Positions 1-9,878 of a stretch of 64,000 nucleotides of DNA are shown here, piece by piece (the stretch's first letter is position 1; each line of letters opens with the position of its first letter). Position numbers and translations under genes: made by a program. The stretch is from Pedobacter sp. MC2016-05. GTDB lineage: Bacteria; Bacteroidota; Bacteroidia; Sphingobacteriales; Sphingobacteriaceae. Under the pieces are notes generated by a model. That model was not told the DNA's origin. It saw only the letters and a program-made list of their open reading frames with translations, and ran no database searches. The DNA is taken from positions 1 to 64,000 of the forward strand of contig NZ_JAPIVT010000014.1 in assembly GCF_026239735.1 (NCBI RefSeq), given 5' to 3'.

Positions 1-33
1 TTGTTATAAATTGGCATTTCTTAAAATTTATTT

Positions 34-552
34 ATGGCAAAATTAGAAGTTTGGCAGAGAGGACCATTACAGGACCTCGAACCTCTGTTACAGCCTGTTG
101 GTCATGCGATTTTACAAGCGCAAGAAGAGTTACATGAATATTTGCTCGATTTTCCTACTGCACTTTTATGGCAAAAGCCTGCGGGTATGGCGTCTGTAGG
201 CTTTCATCTGCAACATCTTTCAGGCGTGCTGGACCGTGTTTTTACTTACGCCAGAAACGAAAGTTTAACACCATTTCAGTTTAAGCAACTGGAAGAAGAG
301 GGGTTTGATAGTGAAACCGGATACACTGTTCGATCATTAATGGAGAGGTTTGATGGGCAAATTATTATCGCCATGAAGCAACTTAGAGAAACTGACGTAA
401 ATACCCTGACTCAATTTAGAGGGATCGGTAGAGCGGGTTTGCCTTCTACCGTTATGGGTTTACTTTTTCATGGAGCCGAGCATACCATGAGGCATCTGGG
501 GCAATTAATGGTTACAGCGGCTGTAGTGAAGGAAAACTATACAAATCAATAG
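34..552 (+). CDS. DinB-like family protein
   Basis: 172-residue protein with the DinB/YfiT four-helix pattern. A histidine in HLQHLSG near residue 60 and the pair in HGAEHTMRHLGQL near 147-153 are the expected metal ligands. Family members are metal-binding helical bundles, often thiol-dependent transferases; the substrate here is unknown. The length is normal for the family. The 3' end overlaps the convergent downstream gene by 7 bases. I am confident of the fold and do not know the reaction. Confidence 0.8.
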   Translation: MAKLEVWQRGPLQDLEPLLQPVGHAILQAQEELHEYLLDFPTALLWQKPAGMASVGFHLQHLSGVLDRVFTYARNESLTPFQFKQLEEEGFDSETGYTVRSLMERFDGQIIIAMKQLRETDVNTLTQFRGIGRAGLPSTVMGLLFHGAEHTMRHLGQLMVTAAVVKENYTNQ

Positions 553-1397
553 TTCATATCTAAAGCAACTACATCTTCGGCTTTGATTCCATGCTTGTTC
601 TCTATTTGCCTTTTGGCTTTGTCAAGCTGATTTACCTCATCAGAAATTTGTTTTAAAAACACATCTGCTTGCTTATTGGCCAAGTAATTTCCTATTTTTT
701 GAATGATGGTATCTGCGAAAAATATTTGGATACCCAAAAAGGAAACTAAAAATATATAATGAGAAAAAATAATTTGTTTTGTCCCATTTAAGCCTAGTCG
801 ATAAGCCAAATAATCTAAAATAATTGGAATAATTAGTATGGGAAGAAAAGAATAAAGCTTGGATTGGAGCTGTATCTTTTTTTCAGTTTCTTCAACCTGT
901 AATAGTTGTCTTTCTAATTTCGCTTTTAAAGGCAAATCTCGATTGGATCTTGATTGGTCGATTTCTGCTAATTGTTTGCCAAAGGCAACGTCTATTTGGC
1001 TCATGCTTTCCAGAAGTGAAAGCTCATCATCATTTAGTTTTTCCTGATCGGCAACAATCGCTTCCTGCTCGGTAATTAAACGCTCCATTTCATCCAGGTC
1101 TTCAGGAATCCCTAAATACAGTTTCTGTTCAACAACTAAAATCCTATCGTCTATCGTTTGTCTGATATCTTTAAGTTTTTGGTGCTGCTTCCTTAATGCT
1201 TCTTTTTGTAAATCATAATTGCTTTGAACCTGCAATAAGTTTACTGCAAATTCCAATTTTTCCAATTCGGTTTCATTAACAGATACACGTTTGTAAATTT
1301 CTCTGATTAATTCAAATTTATCTTTGGTGGAGGATAATTGTACAAGCTGCTTATCGTAGTTTGAAAGGTCTTTTGGCGAAAGAGAAAGGATTGGCAT
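546..1397 (-). CDS. Coiled-coil protein with two membrane helices, unknown function
   Basis: 283 residues. Residues 1-175 are charged and strongly helical, with long Glu/Lys/Gln-rich stretches typical of coiled coils. Two hydrophobic segments follow at about 185-205 and 213-237, then a short charged tail. There is no signal peptide. It probably sits in the inner membrane with the coiled coil in the cytoplasm. I do not recognise a named family. It is transcribed towards the DinB-like gene and away from the polysaccharide locus. Confidence 0.65.
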   Translation of the reverse strand: MPILSLSPKDLSNYDKQLVQLSSTKDKFELIREIYKRVSVNETELEKLEFAVNLLQVQSNYDLQKEALRKQHQKLKDIRQTIDDRILVVEQKLYLGIPEDLDEMERLITEQEAIVADQEKLNDDELSLLESMSQIDVAFGKQLAEIDQSRSNRDLPLKAKLERQLLQVEETEKKIQLQSKLYSFLPILIIPIILDYLAYRLGLNGTKQIIFSHYIFLVSFLGIQIFFADTIIQKIGNYLANKQADVFLKQISDEVNQLDKAKRQIENKHGIKAEDVVALDMNY

Positions 1398-1813
1398 TAA
1401 TGATTAATGTTAGGCAGTAAAATTATAAAATTTATTTAACGACACGTGTTTAAATAACGCCATATTTCATGATATGGTTTTTATAGTTTGAGCTGTTTAG
1501 ATGAAAAAAAGATTGCTCAATTTTTTTGGACTACCGAACGATGAGTTTTAATAAAACTCCATTTCTGCTCCTCTCGCACATATTTTTTAAAGCAGAAGCT
1601 ACATTTGTTATAGATTTAGAAACAATTTTTATACCGTTTTATACCGCAAAGCATTAACATTGCTACTGTTAAATCTCCTTTCGATTTGACAAACTAACCG
1701 ATATAAACTTATTTCTAAATGATGAAAAAAAGCCGAACATCTTTGCTTAAAATCTGTCATATAACAGACGGATATCTACTTCTCTCCACAAAACAAAACC
1801 AAATGTAAACATT
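1398..1813. other. Divergent upstream region of the polysaccharide locus, with a 29-codon ORF
   Basis: A 416-base gap between the coiled-coil gene and the susC-like gene. It holds an 8-base palindrome (ACACGTGT) near 1442. A 29-codon open frame at 1719-1808 starts ATGATG and ends 5 bases before the susC-like ATG. A convincing TAnnTTTG promoter was not found. The regulator site for the hybrid sensor would be expected here but cannot be placed by eye. Confidence 0.5.
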
Positions 1814-4800
1814 ATGAAAAAAAGAAATTTACTCAATCTATTTCATGTCCATCAGGTTGGTAACTTCAAGCGCTTAGTTGCTTTGCCCTTGGTAATGGCA
1901 GCGATTATTACGCCGGGTTATGCCTCCTCAATAAATAAAAATGCTTTAGAGATTAAAGCTTTTAAAGCCGACATTCAAATTTCAGGAACGGTAAAAGATG
2001 CCAGCGGTGAAACGCTGCCTGGAGTTTCTGTTAGCGTTAAAGGCGGTGGCAAAACAGTTGTTACTGATGCAATGGGCAAGTTCAGCATTACCGTACCAGA
2101 AAATGCTACGTTAGTTTTTAATTACATTGGCTTTAGCGCAAAAGAAGTTGTTGTCGGATCAAATCCTATAATTAATGTAACCTTAGAATCGTCTAATACT
2201 GCTTTAGATGATGTTGTGGTCATCGGTTACCAAGCCATCAGACGAAAAGATTTAACCGGTGCAACCGGTTCTGTGAATACAGGAAATACTGAAAAATTAG
2301 TGTCCCGCTCACTTCCTGAGGCACTTCAGGGTCAAACACCTGGTGTTTCTGTTCGGAACGGTGGAGCACCTGGACAAGAGGCTGTAGTTAATATTCGTGG
2401 TTTAGCCACGTTCGGTAATGCAAGTCCTCTTTATGTTATTGATGGAATGATTGCAGACCCAAACACTACCGTTAATCCAAATGATGTAGATGATATACAA
2501 ATTTTGAAAGATGCGTCTGCAGCTGCCATTTATGGTTCAAGAGCAGGTAATGGAGTTATCTTAATCACTACGAAAAAAGGTAAAGAAGGGCCAGCCAAAA
2601 TCAGCATTGCAACCAGATATAGTATTTCTCAGGTTCCAAAAACTTACGATATGATGGATGCTGCAGAATATGCGGCGACAAATACCCGTGCTTATCAGGC
2701 ATCAGGAATGGCTATTCAACCTGGTGTTGCTAATTACAATGGTAGAATTAATACCGATTGGGTGGATGAAACATTAAGAACAGGTTCTGTTCAAGATTAC
2801 AACGCCAGTATCTCTGGTGGTGGTAATGGTTCAAAATACCTTATTTCTGGTGGTTATTTCAAAGATAAAGGCGTATTAATTGCCCGTGAATTCGAACGTG
2901 CATCCTTCCGTGTTAATACCGAAACAATTAAAGGTCGCTTCAAATTTGGCGAAAACCTTGCTTTCTCTTCATCTACCTCGAAAGCGCCATTTCAAGGTGG
3001 TGCCTTTGCTGGCAACCCATGGTACGATATGTTTTCAAGTGTTCCATTAATTCCGGTTCAGGACAATGCTTTAATTAGTACTGCAAATCCAGGAGGGTGG
3101 GGTTATGGTTCAAATGCAAACATCAACACTTTTTCGCGTAATCAGGTTGCCATTGCCAACATTACTTCTGTTAGATCTAATTTTGCAAAGTTAATCGGTA
3201 ACGCTTACGTCGATTTCAAAATTATCGAAGGCTTAAATTACAAGTTTAATGCAGGTATAGAAACCAGTTTTGATAAAAGTAAATCAGTGAGGAAAGACGG
3301 TTCTTGGTATCAAAATCAATCACCAGAACTTAGTCAGCTAGGCGAACGTCGCTCTCAATTTTTAAGTTATTTGTTAGAGCACACGTTAAATTACAATTAC
3401 AACATCGGTAAACACAGCATTAATGGTGTTGTAGGTTATACGCAGCAAACTACACAAACCGATTTTGTTTCGGGTAATGCCAATAACCTTACTCAACTTA
3501 ATGGCGAATATTTTACTACGCTTGTTTCTAGTCCAACGGCCAGCAGAACATCCTCTGGTGACTTGTATAAAAGTTTATTGGATTCTTATTTAGGCAGATT
3601 AAACTATACTTATAATGAAAAATACTTAGCCACTTTTACCTTTAGAGCGGATAAGGATTCTCGTTTCTCTCCTCAATTTAGAACAGGTTATTTCCCATCT
3701 GGTGCTTTAGGATGGAGAATTTCCAAGGAAGATTTCTTTAAAGTTGATTGGGTTTCTGATTTGAAATTACGTGGTTCTTATGGTGTGCTGGGTGTCAATA
3801 CGTTAAGTCCGTTTCAATTTATTGGTTTCTTAAACCAGGCGCCAGATGTAGTGTTAGGGCCAAACCAGGTAACTACCGCAGGTGCGATACAAGCAAAACT
3901 TGCTTCTGGAGATTTAAGATGGGAAAAGAAAAAAACAACCAATTTAGGTTTTGATGCTTCTCTTTTTAAAGATCAGTTTACTATTAATTTTGATGTGTTT
4001 AGATCAGTTTCTGAAGATGTATTGCTCAGCCAGCCGTTGCCAAGATATTTGGGTAATTTACAAGGTGATCCAATCGTAAATATTGGTTCCATTCAAAATA
4101 AAGGGGTAGAACTTAATTTAGGTTACCGCCCTAAATCAGATGGTGCGTTTAAATGGGATATTGCTGGTAACATCAGTATCGTAAGAAACAAAGTATTGTC
4201 ATTAGGTAATTTGGGTATTGATACCGAAACAGGTTTACCAAAAGATTATATCCAGTCTGGCAATACGAGAACGCAGGTTGGGCGCTCAATTGGAGATTAT
4301 TTCGTTTTAAAAACTGATGGCATTTTCCAGAATCAGGCAGAAATTAATGCACACCGGGCACAAAGTGCTTATGCAAAACCAGGCGACATTCGCTATCAAA
4401 ATACTGTGGCTGGTGGAACAAATGATGATATAAATGATAAAGACCGTGTTTATGCAGGATCAGCATTTCCGAAATTTACAAGCGGTTTGCAATTCAATTC
4501 CAGATATAAAGATTTCACCCTTTCTATCCAGTTATATGGTGCTTTTGGACAGAAATTATATAACGATGTATTGAGAGATTTGGACAGCTACGGTAACTCA
4601 AACTACAGAAGAGATATCAATCCATGGACACCAAATAACACCGATACGACTTTCCCTAGATTGGGTTATCAATTTGCTGCAAACGATAGAGGAATCAACG
4701 AAAATGCAAGAGGAAATAGCGATAGATGGGTTGAAGATGGTTCATTCTTAAGATTACGTAATGTAGAATTGGGTTATAGTTTCCCGCAGAAATTAATCTC

Positions 4801-4981
4801 TAAAGCCAATATCAGCAGTGCAAGATTATATGTGAGTGGACAAAACTTGTTCACCATTACGAAATATAGCGGTTTAGATCCTGATGTTGTAGGTGCAAAT
4901 CCAAACCTTGAGCCAGGAGTAGATAACGGAAATTATCCATCCTCAAGAATCATTTCATTTGGTTTAAGCGTAGGTTTTTAA
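1814..4981 (+). CDS. SusC/RagA-family TonB-linked outer-membrane receptor
   Basis: 1055 residues. In order: a basic N-terminus with a hydrophobic export signal (about 1-38), a carboxypeptidase-regulatory-like beta domain (about 56-130, ISGTVKDASGETLPGVSV), a TonB-box-like VVVIGYQ near 138-144, the plug (about 145-255, including VNIRGLATFG and LYVIDGM) and a long beta-barrel ending in FGLSVGF. SusC proteins import oligosaccharides across the outer membrane using TonB energy, with the SusD lipoprotein as lid. The susD-like gene follows after 17 bases. The first gene of the locus, probably controlled by the downstream hybrid regulator. Confidence 0.95.
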   Translation: MKKRNLLNLFHVHQVGNFKRLVALPLVMAAIITPGYASSINKNALEIKAFKADIQISGTVKDASGETLPGVSVSVKGGGKTVVTDAMGKFSITVPENATLVFNYIGFSAKEVVVGSNPIINVTLESSNTALDDVVVIGYQAIRRKDLTGATGSVNTGNTEKLVSRSLPEALQGQTPGVSVRNGGAPGQEAVVNIRGLATFGNASPLYVIDGMIADPNTTVNPNDVDDIQILKDASAAAIYGSRAGNGVILITTKKGKEGPAKISIATRYSISQVPKTYDMMDAAEYAATNTRAYQASGMAIQPGVANYNGRINTDWVDETLRTGSVQDYNASISGGGNGSKYLISGGYFKDKGVLIAREFERASFRVNTETIKGRFKFGENLAFSSSTSKAPFQGGAFAGNPWYDMFSSVPLIPVQDNALISTANPGGWGYGSNANINTFSRNQVAIANITSVRSNFAKLIGNAYVDFKIIEGLNYKFNAGIETSFDKSKSVRKDGSWYQNQSPELSQLGERRSQFLSYLLEHTLNYNYNIGKHSINGVVGYTQQTTQTDFVSGNANNLTQLNGEYFTTLVSSPTASRTSSGDLYKSLLDSYLGRLNYTYNEKYLATFTFRADKDSRFSPQFRTGYFPSGALGWRISKEDFFKVDWVSDLKLRGSYGVLGVNTLSPFQFIGFLNQAPDVVLGPNQVTTAGAIQAKLASGDLRWEKKKTTNLGFDASLFKDQFTINFDVFRSVSEDVLLSQPLPRYLGNLQGDPIVNIGSIQNKGVELNLGYRPKSDGAFKWDIAGNISIVRNKVLSLGNLGIDTETGLPKDYIQSGNTRTQVGRSIGDYFVLKTDGIFQNQAEINAHRAQSAYAKPGDIRYQNTVAGGTNDDINDKDRVYAGSAFPKFTSGLQFNSRYKDFTLSIQLYGAFGQKLYNDVLRDLDSYGNSNYRRDINPWTPNNTDTTFPRLGYQFAANDRGINENARGNSDRWVEDGSFLRLRNVELGYSFPQKLISKANISSARLYVSGQNLFTITKYSGLDPDVVGANPNLEPGVDNGNYPSSRIISFGLSVGF

Positions 4982-4998
4982 TTTTAATTAATAGAATC

Positions 4999-6534
4999 AT
5001 GAAAAAATATATAGTCATATTAACTGTTACGATTATTGCTTTAGCAGGCTGTAAGAGAGATTTTGATGCAGTTAACCCAAATGCACCAACAATTGCAAGT
5101 TTCTGGAAAAACGAAACCGATGCGACAAAAGGAATTAATGCAGTTTATGGTACTTTTTACCGTACGGCGAGTTTGTATTCCCGATGGATTTATTACCATG
5201 GAATTTTAAAATCTGATGAAGGTTTTGGATCGGGTGGAGATGGTGGATTGAACAATCTAATGCGTTTCAATCAAACTAATTATAATGATGGGCTTACAGC
5301 CGATACCTGGCAAACACTCTATGTTGGTGTTTTCAGAGCCAATCAAGTGATTGCAAATGTGCCTAACATTACAATGAATGAAACGACCAAGAAAAGGATT
5401 ATTGCTGAGGCAAAATTTTTAAGGGCTTTATTCTATTTCAATTTAACACTTTATTATGGTCGCCCGCCGTTAATGTTGGCGCCTTCGCAACCGAAAGATG
5501 TTCCAAGAAATGCCACTACAACTGAAGCTTATGCTCAGGTGGCAAAAGATTTAACTGAAGCCATTGTGGATTTACCGGTAAGTTATCCGGCAGTTGATTT
5601 AGGCAGGGCCACACGGGGTGCGGCTTATGCACTTTTAGGTAAAACTTATCTTCAGCAAAAAATGTATCAGCAAGCAGCAGATGCCTTTGCGTACTTAATT
5701 ACCGGTGCAGGTGCTTCAACATACACTTTAACAGCCGATTATCGCGACAACTTTATCATCACGAAAGAAAACAACAGCGAATCTATTTTTGAGATTCAGT
5801 TTAACGAAAATGTAAATGAGAATACAGATGATGATGTAAATGAAGGTGCGATTAACAATACCGGTACTTCTATTGCACAATTTTTTGCGCCTCCAGGGGT
5901 CGGTTTTTCTGATGGTGGTGCCCGCAGATGGGTAGTTGATGAGTTTTTGCAGGAAAGAACAGTAGCCAATGCGCAAGATCCACGTTTAGCAGCATCGTTC
6001 ATTTTTAATAATGCAAATCCAGCTGGCCCAACTGCAACAATCGTTTATGGCCAAACCTTTCAAAGTCGTTATGGCAACGGTCCTGATGCAAATGGCGTTT
6101 GGTTTCGTAAATTGTTAAATGATCACTGGAAAAATCAGGAAGGTTTCCGTTCGCCAAATAATTACCGTTTAATTCGCTATGCGGATGTTTTGCTGATGTA
6201 TGCAGAAGCACTAAATGGCCTAAACAGAACTGCTGAGGCTTATCCTTATGTAGATAGAGTTCGCCAGAGAGCTGGATTAGCCAGCTTAACAGCAGCAAAA
6301 CCAGGTTTAAACCAAGCTCAGTTTTTAACACAATTGAAACATGAGCGTGTAACAGAATTGGCGGGAGAAGGCTGGCGCTGGGCAGATTTGCAACGTTGGG
6401 GCGATTTAAGTCCAGCGTTAGCAACCAGAGATGCTGATTTTACCGGATTTATTGTTGGCAAACACGAAGTTTATCCAATACCACAAGGTGATATTGATTT
6501 GAATTCTAATTTGACGCAAAATCCTAAATATTAA
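4999..6534 (+). CDS. SusD/RagB-family glycan-binding lipoprotein
   Basis: 511 residues with a lipoprotein signal ending in LAGC (lipidated Cys18). The N-terminal TPR-like helices (AKFLRALFYFNL, GRATRGAAYALLGKTYL) and the C-terminal SusD domain (YRLIRYADVLLMYAEALN, ELAGEGWRWADLQRWG, PIPQGDIDLN) are typical. The protein is expected to sit on the cell surface as the lid of the preceding SusC channel and bind the incoming oligosaccharide. A strong hairpin follows the stop and separates the transport pair from the enzymes. Confidence 0.95.
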   Translation: MKKYIVILTVTIIALAGCKRDFDAVNPNAPTIASFWKNETDATKGINAVYGTFYRTASLYSRWIYYHGILKSDEGFGSGGDGGLNNLMRFNQTNYNDGLTADTWQTLYVGVFRANQVIANVPNITMNETTKKRIIAEAKFLRALFYFNLTLYYGRPPLMLAPSQPKDVPRNATTTEAYAQVAKDLTEAIVDLPVSYPAVDLGRATRGAAYALLGKTYLQQKMYQQAADAFAYLITGAGASTYTLTADYRDNFIITKENNSESIFEIQFNENVNENTDDDVNEGAINNTGTSIAQFFAPPGVGFSDGGARRWVVDEFLQERTVANAQDPRLAASFIFNNANPAGPTATIVYGQTFQSRYGNGPDANGVWFRKLLNDHWKNQEGFRSPNNYRLIRYADVLLMYAEALNGLNRTAEAYPYVDRVRQRAGLASLTAAKPGLNQAQFLTQLKHERVTELAGEGWRWADLQRWGDLSPALATRDADFTGFIVGKHEVYPIPQGDIDLNSNLTQNPKY

Positions 6535-6541
6535 TTATACT

Positions 6542-6570
6542 AAGGTTAGCAGTATAGCTGCTAACCTTTT
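6542..6570 (+). terminator. Intra-locus hairpin/attenuator after susD
   Basis: A perfect 11-base inverted repeat (6542-6552 with 6558-6568) around a 5-base loop, followed by further T residues. It has the form of an intrinsic terminator but lies between susD and the first enzyme gene on the same strand. It probably lowers read-through into the enzyme genes or stabilises the susCD message. Confidence 0.8.
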
Positions 6571-6583
6571 TAACATCACCTAT

Positions 6584-7666
6584 ATGAATATTTCAACATC
6601 AAAAGGATTAAAAATTTACCTGCTTTGGTTGGGGATTGCTGTCTCAGTGGGCTTATCCTGCGGGAAAACGAATAATCCAACACCCATCGATCCTGAACCA
6701 CCGCTAGCGGTTAGTACATTCTCCAATCCTTTAATGAACGGTGCCGATCCCTCGGTATTTCAAAAGGATGGTGTGTATTATTATCTGCAAACTAATGGCG
6801 TTTCCATTAATTTATGGAGCACTACAGCTATGTCTAAACTAAGTTCGGCTGTGCCAAAAACCGTATTTACGCCAGTTGCTGGCGCTGCAAACTCCAGAAA
6901 TGTGTGGGCACCAGAATTGTTCTTCTTCGATGGTAAATGGTACATCTATTACACTGCAGGAAACGGTGCAGACCTTAGTCAACGAACATGGGTATTGGAA
7001 AACAGTAGTCCAGATCCAACAACGGGAACCTGGGTAGATAAAGGGAAAATTTTCAGTCCAGGTGCTGATTTTTGGGCCATTGACGGTTCTGTTCTTGAAG
7101 TGAATGGCAACAGGTATTTCATTTGGTGCGGGCGTCCTGATGTAACGAATGTGAATTTGACACAAAATATTTACATCGCTAGAATGACCAATCCATTTAC
7201 CTTAGAAGGAACGACAACAAAGTTAACCGAGCCAGAATTTGCCTGGGAAAAAAATGGTTTTGGGGTTAATGAAGGGCCGCAGGCACTAATAGGGCCAGAT
7301 AACAAAGCCTTTATCATTTATTCTGCCAGCTATTGTGGAACGGACGATTATGCGTTGGGTCAGCTCAGTTTAAAAGCCGGAGGAAATCCTATGGTAAAAG
7401 CGGACTGGACAAAATCTACTACTCCGGTTTTTAGCAAACAACCCGGCAGCAATGCATTTGGCCCAGGTCATAATTCGTTTTTCAAATCTCCGGATGGGAA
7501 GGAAAACTGGCTCATTTATCATGCTAACTCTGCAACCAATCAGGGTTGTGCCGATTTAAGAAATGTGCGGATGCAAAAATTTATGTTTAAAGCAGATGGA
7601 AGTCCGGATTTCGGAACTCCTGTAGCAACAGGATTACAAATTGCCAGACCATCAGGAGAAAAGTAA
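6584..7666 (+). CDS. GH43-family glycoside hydrolase, lipoprotein
   Basis: 360 residues with a lipoprotein-type signal (LSCG near residue 24). The five-bladed GH43 propeller shows all three acidic sites: Asp55 in NGADPSV (general base), Asp167 in WAIDGSV (pKa modulator) and Glu230 in NEGPQ (general acid). Relatives act mainly as arabinofuranosidases or xylosidases, often on arabinan or arabinoxylan side chains; the exact substrate cannot be read. Similar along its whole length to the next gene, indicating duplication. The next start lies one base after this stop codon. Confidence 0.88.
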   Translation: MNISTSKGLKIYLLWLGIAVSVGLSCGKTNNPTPIDPEPPLAVSTFSNPLMNGADPSVFQKDGVYYYLQTNGVSINLWSTTAMSKLSSAVPKTVFTPVAGAANSRNVWAPELFFFDGKWYIYYTAGNGADLSQRTWVLENSSPDPTTGTWVDKGKIFSPGADFWAIDGSVLEVNGNRYFIWCGRPDVTNVNLTQNIYIARMTNPFTLEGTTTKLTEPEFAWEKNGFGVNEGPQALIGPDNKAFIIYSASYCGTDDYALGQLSLKAGGNPMVKADWTKSTTPVFSKQPGSNAFGPGHNSFFKSPDGKENWLIYHANSATNQGCADLRNVRMQKFMFKADGSPDFGTPVATGLQIARPSGEK

Positions 7667-7667
7667 T

Positions 7668-8714
7668 ATGAATAAAAAAAATAAAATCTATAAGGTTGCG
7701 CTTACAGTTTGTATCCTTCTGGTTGCAAAGTTGGGTTTGGCGCAAACCTTCACCAATCCTTTGCTGCCTTCTGGTGCTGATCCGTGGAGCATTTACAAAG
7801 ATGGCTATTACTATTATACCCATTCCATGCAGAACAAGCTGGTCATTTGGAAAACCAAAAATCTGGCTGATTTAAAAACGGCCGAAAAGAAAACCATCTT
7901 TATTCCACCGCCAAATACGGCCTATTCTAAAGAACTTTGGGCACCAGAGATTCATTTTATTGCGGGTAAATGGTACGTTTATTTTGCTGCTGATGATGGG
8001 AACAACAATAACCACCGGATGTATGTGCTTGAAAACTCATCAAAAGATCCGCTAAAAGGAGAATGGGTTTTTAAAGGAAAAGTGGGCGATGCAACCAATA
8101 AGTGGGCTATCGATGGTTCAGTGTTCATCTACAAAAAACAGTTGTATATGGTTTGGGCTGGCTGGGAAGGAGACATCAACCAGAAACAGGAAATATACAT
8201 TGCAAAAATGAAAAACCCCTGGACAATTGATGGCGCAAGACATAAAATTTCTACACCACAATTTGAATGGGAAAAACACGGTGATTTAAACGATCCAGGC
8301 AATCCGCCACATGTTGATGTAAATGAAGGACCGCAAATTTTGTTCAACAAAGACAAGGTTTTCTTAATTTATTCGGCGAGCGGCTGTTGGACTGATTTTT
8401 ATGCTTTGGGAATGCTCACATTGAATGGAAAGGATCTCTTGGATGTTTCATCCTGGGAAAAAAGCCAGCAACCAGTGTTCAAGCAATCACCAGAAAATGG
8501 CGTTTACGCTCCGGGACATAATTCGTTTTTTAAATCTCCTGATGGAAAAGAAGATTGGATTTTATATCATGCAAACTCTGCACCCGGACAAGGCTGCGGC
8601 GGACAACGATCGCCAAGAGCACAGAAGTTTACCTGGAATGCCGATGGTTCGCCAAATTTTGGTGTTCCTGTAAAAAGCGGTCAGGAGTTGCAAATTCCAT
8701 CACAAACTAAATAA
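7668..8714 (+). CDS. GH43-family glycoside hydrolase, secreted
   Basis: 348 residues from ATG at 7668, chosen over an in-frame start at 7641 that would overlap the previous gene and bury the signal peptide. The signal ends near LGLAQ, so it is exported but not lipidated. Catalytic acids are Asp38 (SGADPW), Asp149 (WAIDGSV) and Glu220 (NEGPQ). The YSASGCW/DFYALG segment matches the YSASYCG/DDYALG segment of the upstream paralogue. The pair probably acts in series, one lipid-anchored and one in the periplasm. Confidence 0.88.
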   Translation: MNKKNKIYKVALTVCILLVAKLGLAQTFTNPLLPSGADPWSIYKDGYYYYTHSMQNKLVIWKTKNLADLKTAEKKTIFIPPPNTAYSKELWAPEIHFIAGKWYVYFAADDGNNNNHRMYVLENSSKDPLKGEWVFKGKVGDATNKWAIDGSVFIYKKQLYMVWAGWEGDINQKQEIYIAKMKNPWTIDGARHKISTPQFEWEKHGDLNDPGNPPHVDVNEGPQILFNKDKVFLIYSASGCWTDFYALGMLTLNGKDLLDVSSWEKSQQPVFKQSPENGVYAPGHNSFFKSPDGKEDWILYHANSAPGQGCGGQRSPRAQKFTWNADGSPNFGVPVKSGQELQIPSQTK

Positions 8715-8719
8715 TTAAT

Positions 8720-8735
8720 AGGGCTTAAAAGCCCT
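8720..8735 (+). other. Small hairpin between enzyme genes
   Basis: A 7-base perfect inverted repeat (AGGGCTT/AAGCCCT) with a 2-base gap between the second GH43 gene and the next hydrolase. It has no T-tract. It may be a message-processing or stability element rather than a terminator. Confidence 0.4.
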
Positions 8736-8750
8736 GCTAAAATTTACATC

Positions 8751-9827
8751 ATGAAAAAATATTTCAGTTACTTATTAATAACTTTTTTCGGTCTCACCAC
8801 TTTGGCTAATGCTCAGGAAACTACACCTGTTGTTGGAAAGGTATGGTCGATAGAAAAGGCAAATGCCTGGTACAAACAATATAAATGGATTAATGGAGCG
8901 GATTTTTTGCCAAGCACAGCCATCAATCAGTTGGAAATGTGGCAGGCTGATACTTTCGATGCGGCAACCATTGATAAAGAATTGGGTTGGGCAGAAAGCA
9001 TCGGGTTTAATACCATGAGGGTATATTTACATAGCCTGGCCTGGAAACAGGATAAAGAAGGCTTCAAAAAGCGAATGGATCAATATCTCAGTATTGCTGA
9101 TAAGCACGAGATCAAAACCATTTTTGTGTTTTTTGATGATTGCTGGAACAAGCAAGCGAAAATCGGCAAGCAACCTGCCCCAAAACCGGGTATTCACAAT
9201 TCGGGATGGGTTCAGGATCCAGGCGACCCAGATTCAAAAAATGAGGCAAACTTTCCGGCTTTAGAGAAATATGTAAAAGATGTTATGACCCGTTTTAAAA
9301 TTGATAAACGCATTTTGCTATGGGATTTGTACAACGAGCCAGGAAACTCTGGTAAGCTGACCACCTCATATCCCTTACTAAAGGCGGTGTTTACATGGGC
9401 ACGAGCGGTAAATCCAGAGCAGCCAATTAGTGCCGGACTTTGGGCCTGGGATTACAGAGAGCTGAACGCCTTCCAGGCCTTAAACTCTGATGTAATTACT
9501 TACCACGACTATGAAGAACCACAATGGCATCAACGCGTTATCGATATGTTAAAATCTCATGGCAGGCCGATGATTTGTACCGAATACATGGCTCGTACAA
9601 GAGGTAGCCGCTTTGAAACGGTGATGCCAATTTTGAAAAAGGAAAATATCGGCGCCATTAACTGGGGTTTGGTGGATGGTAAATCAAATACCAAATATGC
9701 CTGGGATACGCCACTTCCAAATGGGGAAGAACCTAAAGAATGGTTTCATGAAGTTTTTAGAAATGATGGAACACCTTACAAAAAGGAAGAGGTTGAAGTA
9801 ATCAAAAAACTTAATGATATAAAATAG
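8751..9827 (+). CDS. Clan GH-A (GH5-like) secreted glycoside hydrolase
   Basis: 358 residues with a signal peptide ending near LANAQ. The TIM-barrel layout shows the acid/base Glu196 in LYNEPG and the nucleophile Glu278 in CTEYMAR, the two glutamates of a retaining clan GH-A enzyme. Close relatives in Bacteroidota are often labelled cellulase-family hydrolase or 1,4-beta-xylanase on weak grounds, so I do not name the substrate. Its place after two GH43 genes suggests backbone cleavage of a plant polysaccharide whose side chains those enzymes trim. Confidence 0.82.
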   Translation: MKKYFSYLLITFFGLTTLANAQETTPVVGKVWSIEKANAWYKQYKWINGADFLPSTAINQLEMWQADTFDAATIDKELGWAESIGFNTMRVYLHSLAWKQDKEGFKKRMDQYLSIADKHEIKTIFVFFDDCWNKQAKIGKQPAPKPGIHNSGWVQDPGDPDSKNEANFPALEKYVKDVMTRFKIDKRILLWDLYNEPGNSGKLTTSYPLLKAVFTWARAVNPEQPISAGLWAWDYRELNAFQALNSDVITYHDYEEPQWHQRVIDMLKSHGRPMICTEYMARTRGSRFETVMPILKKENIGAINWGLVDGKSNTKYAWDTPLPNGEEPKEWFHEVFRNDGTPYKKEEVEVIKKLNDIK

Positions 9828-9878
9828 TGGTGCTGCACAGCAAAGATCGCTATATTGTGTGCCCTATCTAGCCATTAT

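Noticed and set aside
6005..6424. Open frame of 139 codons on the minus strand inside the susD-like gene
   Set aside because: It lies wholly opposite a well-supported SusD coding region and its translation has no family features.
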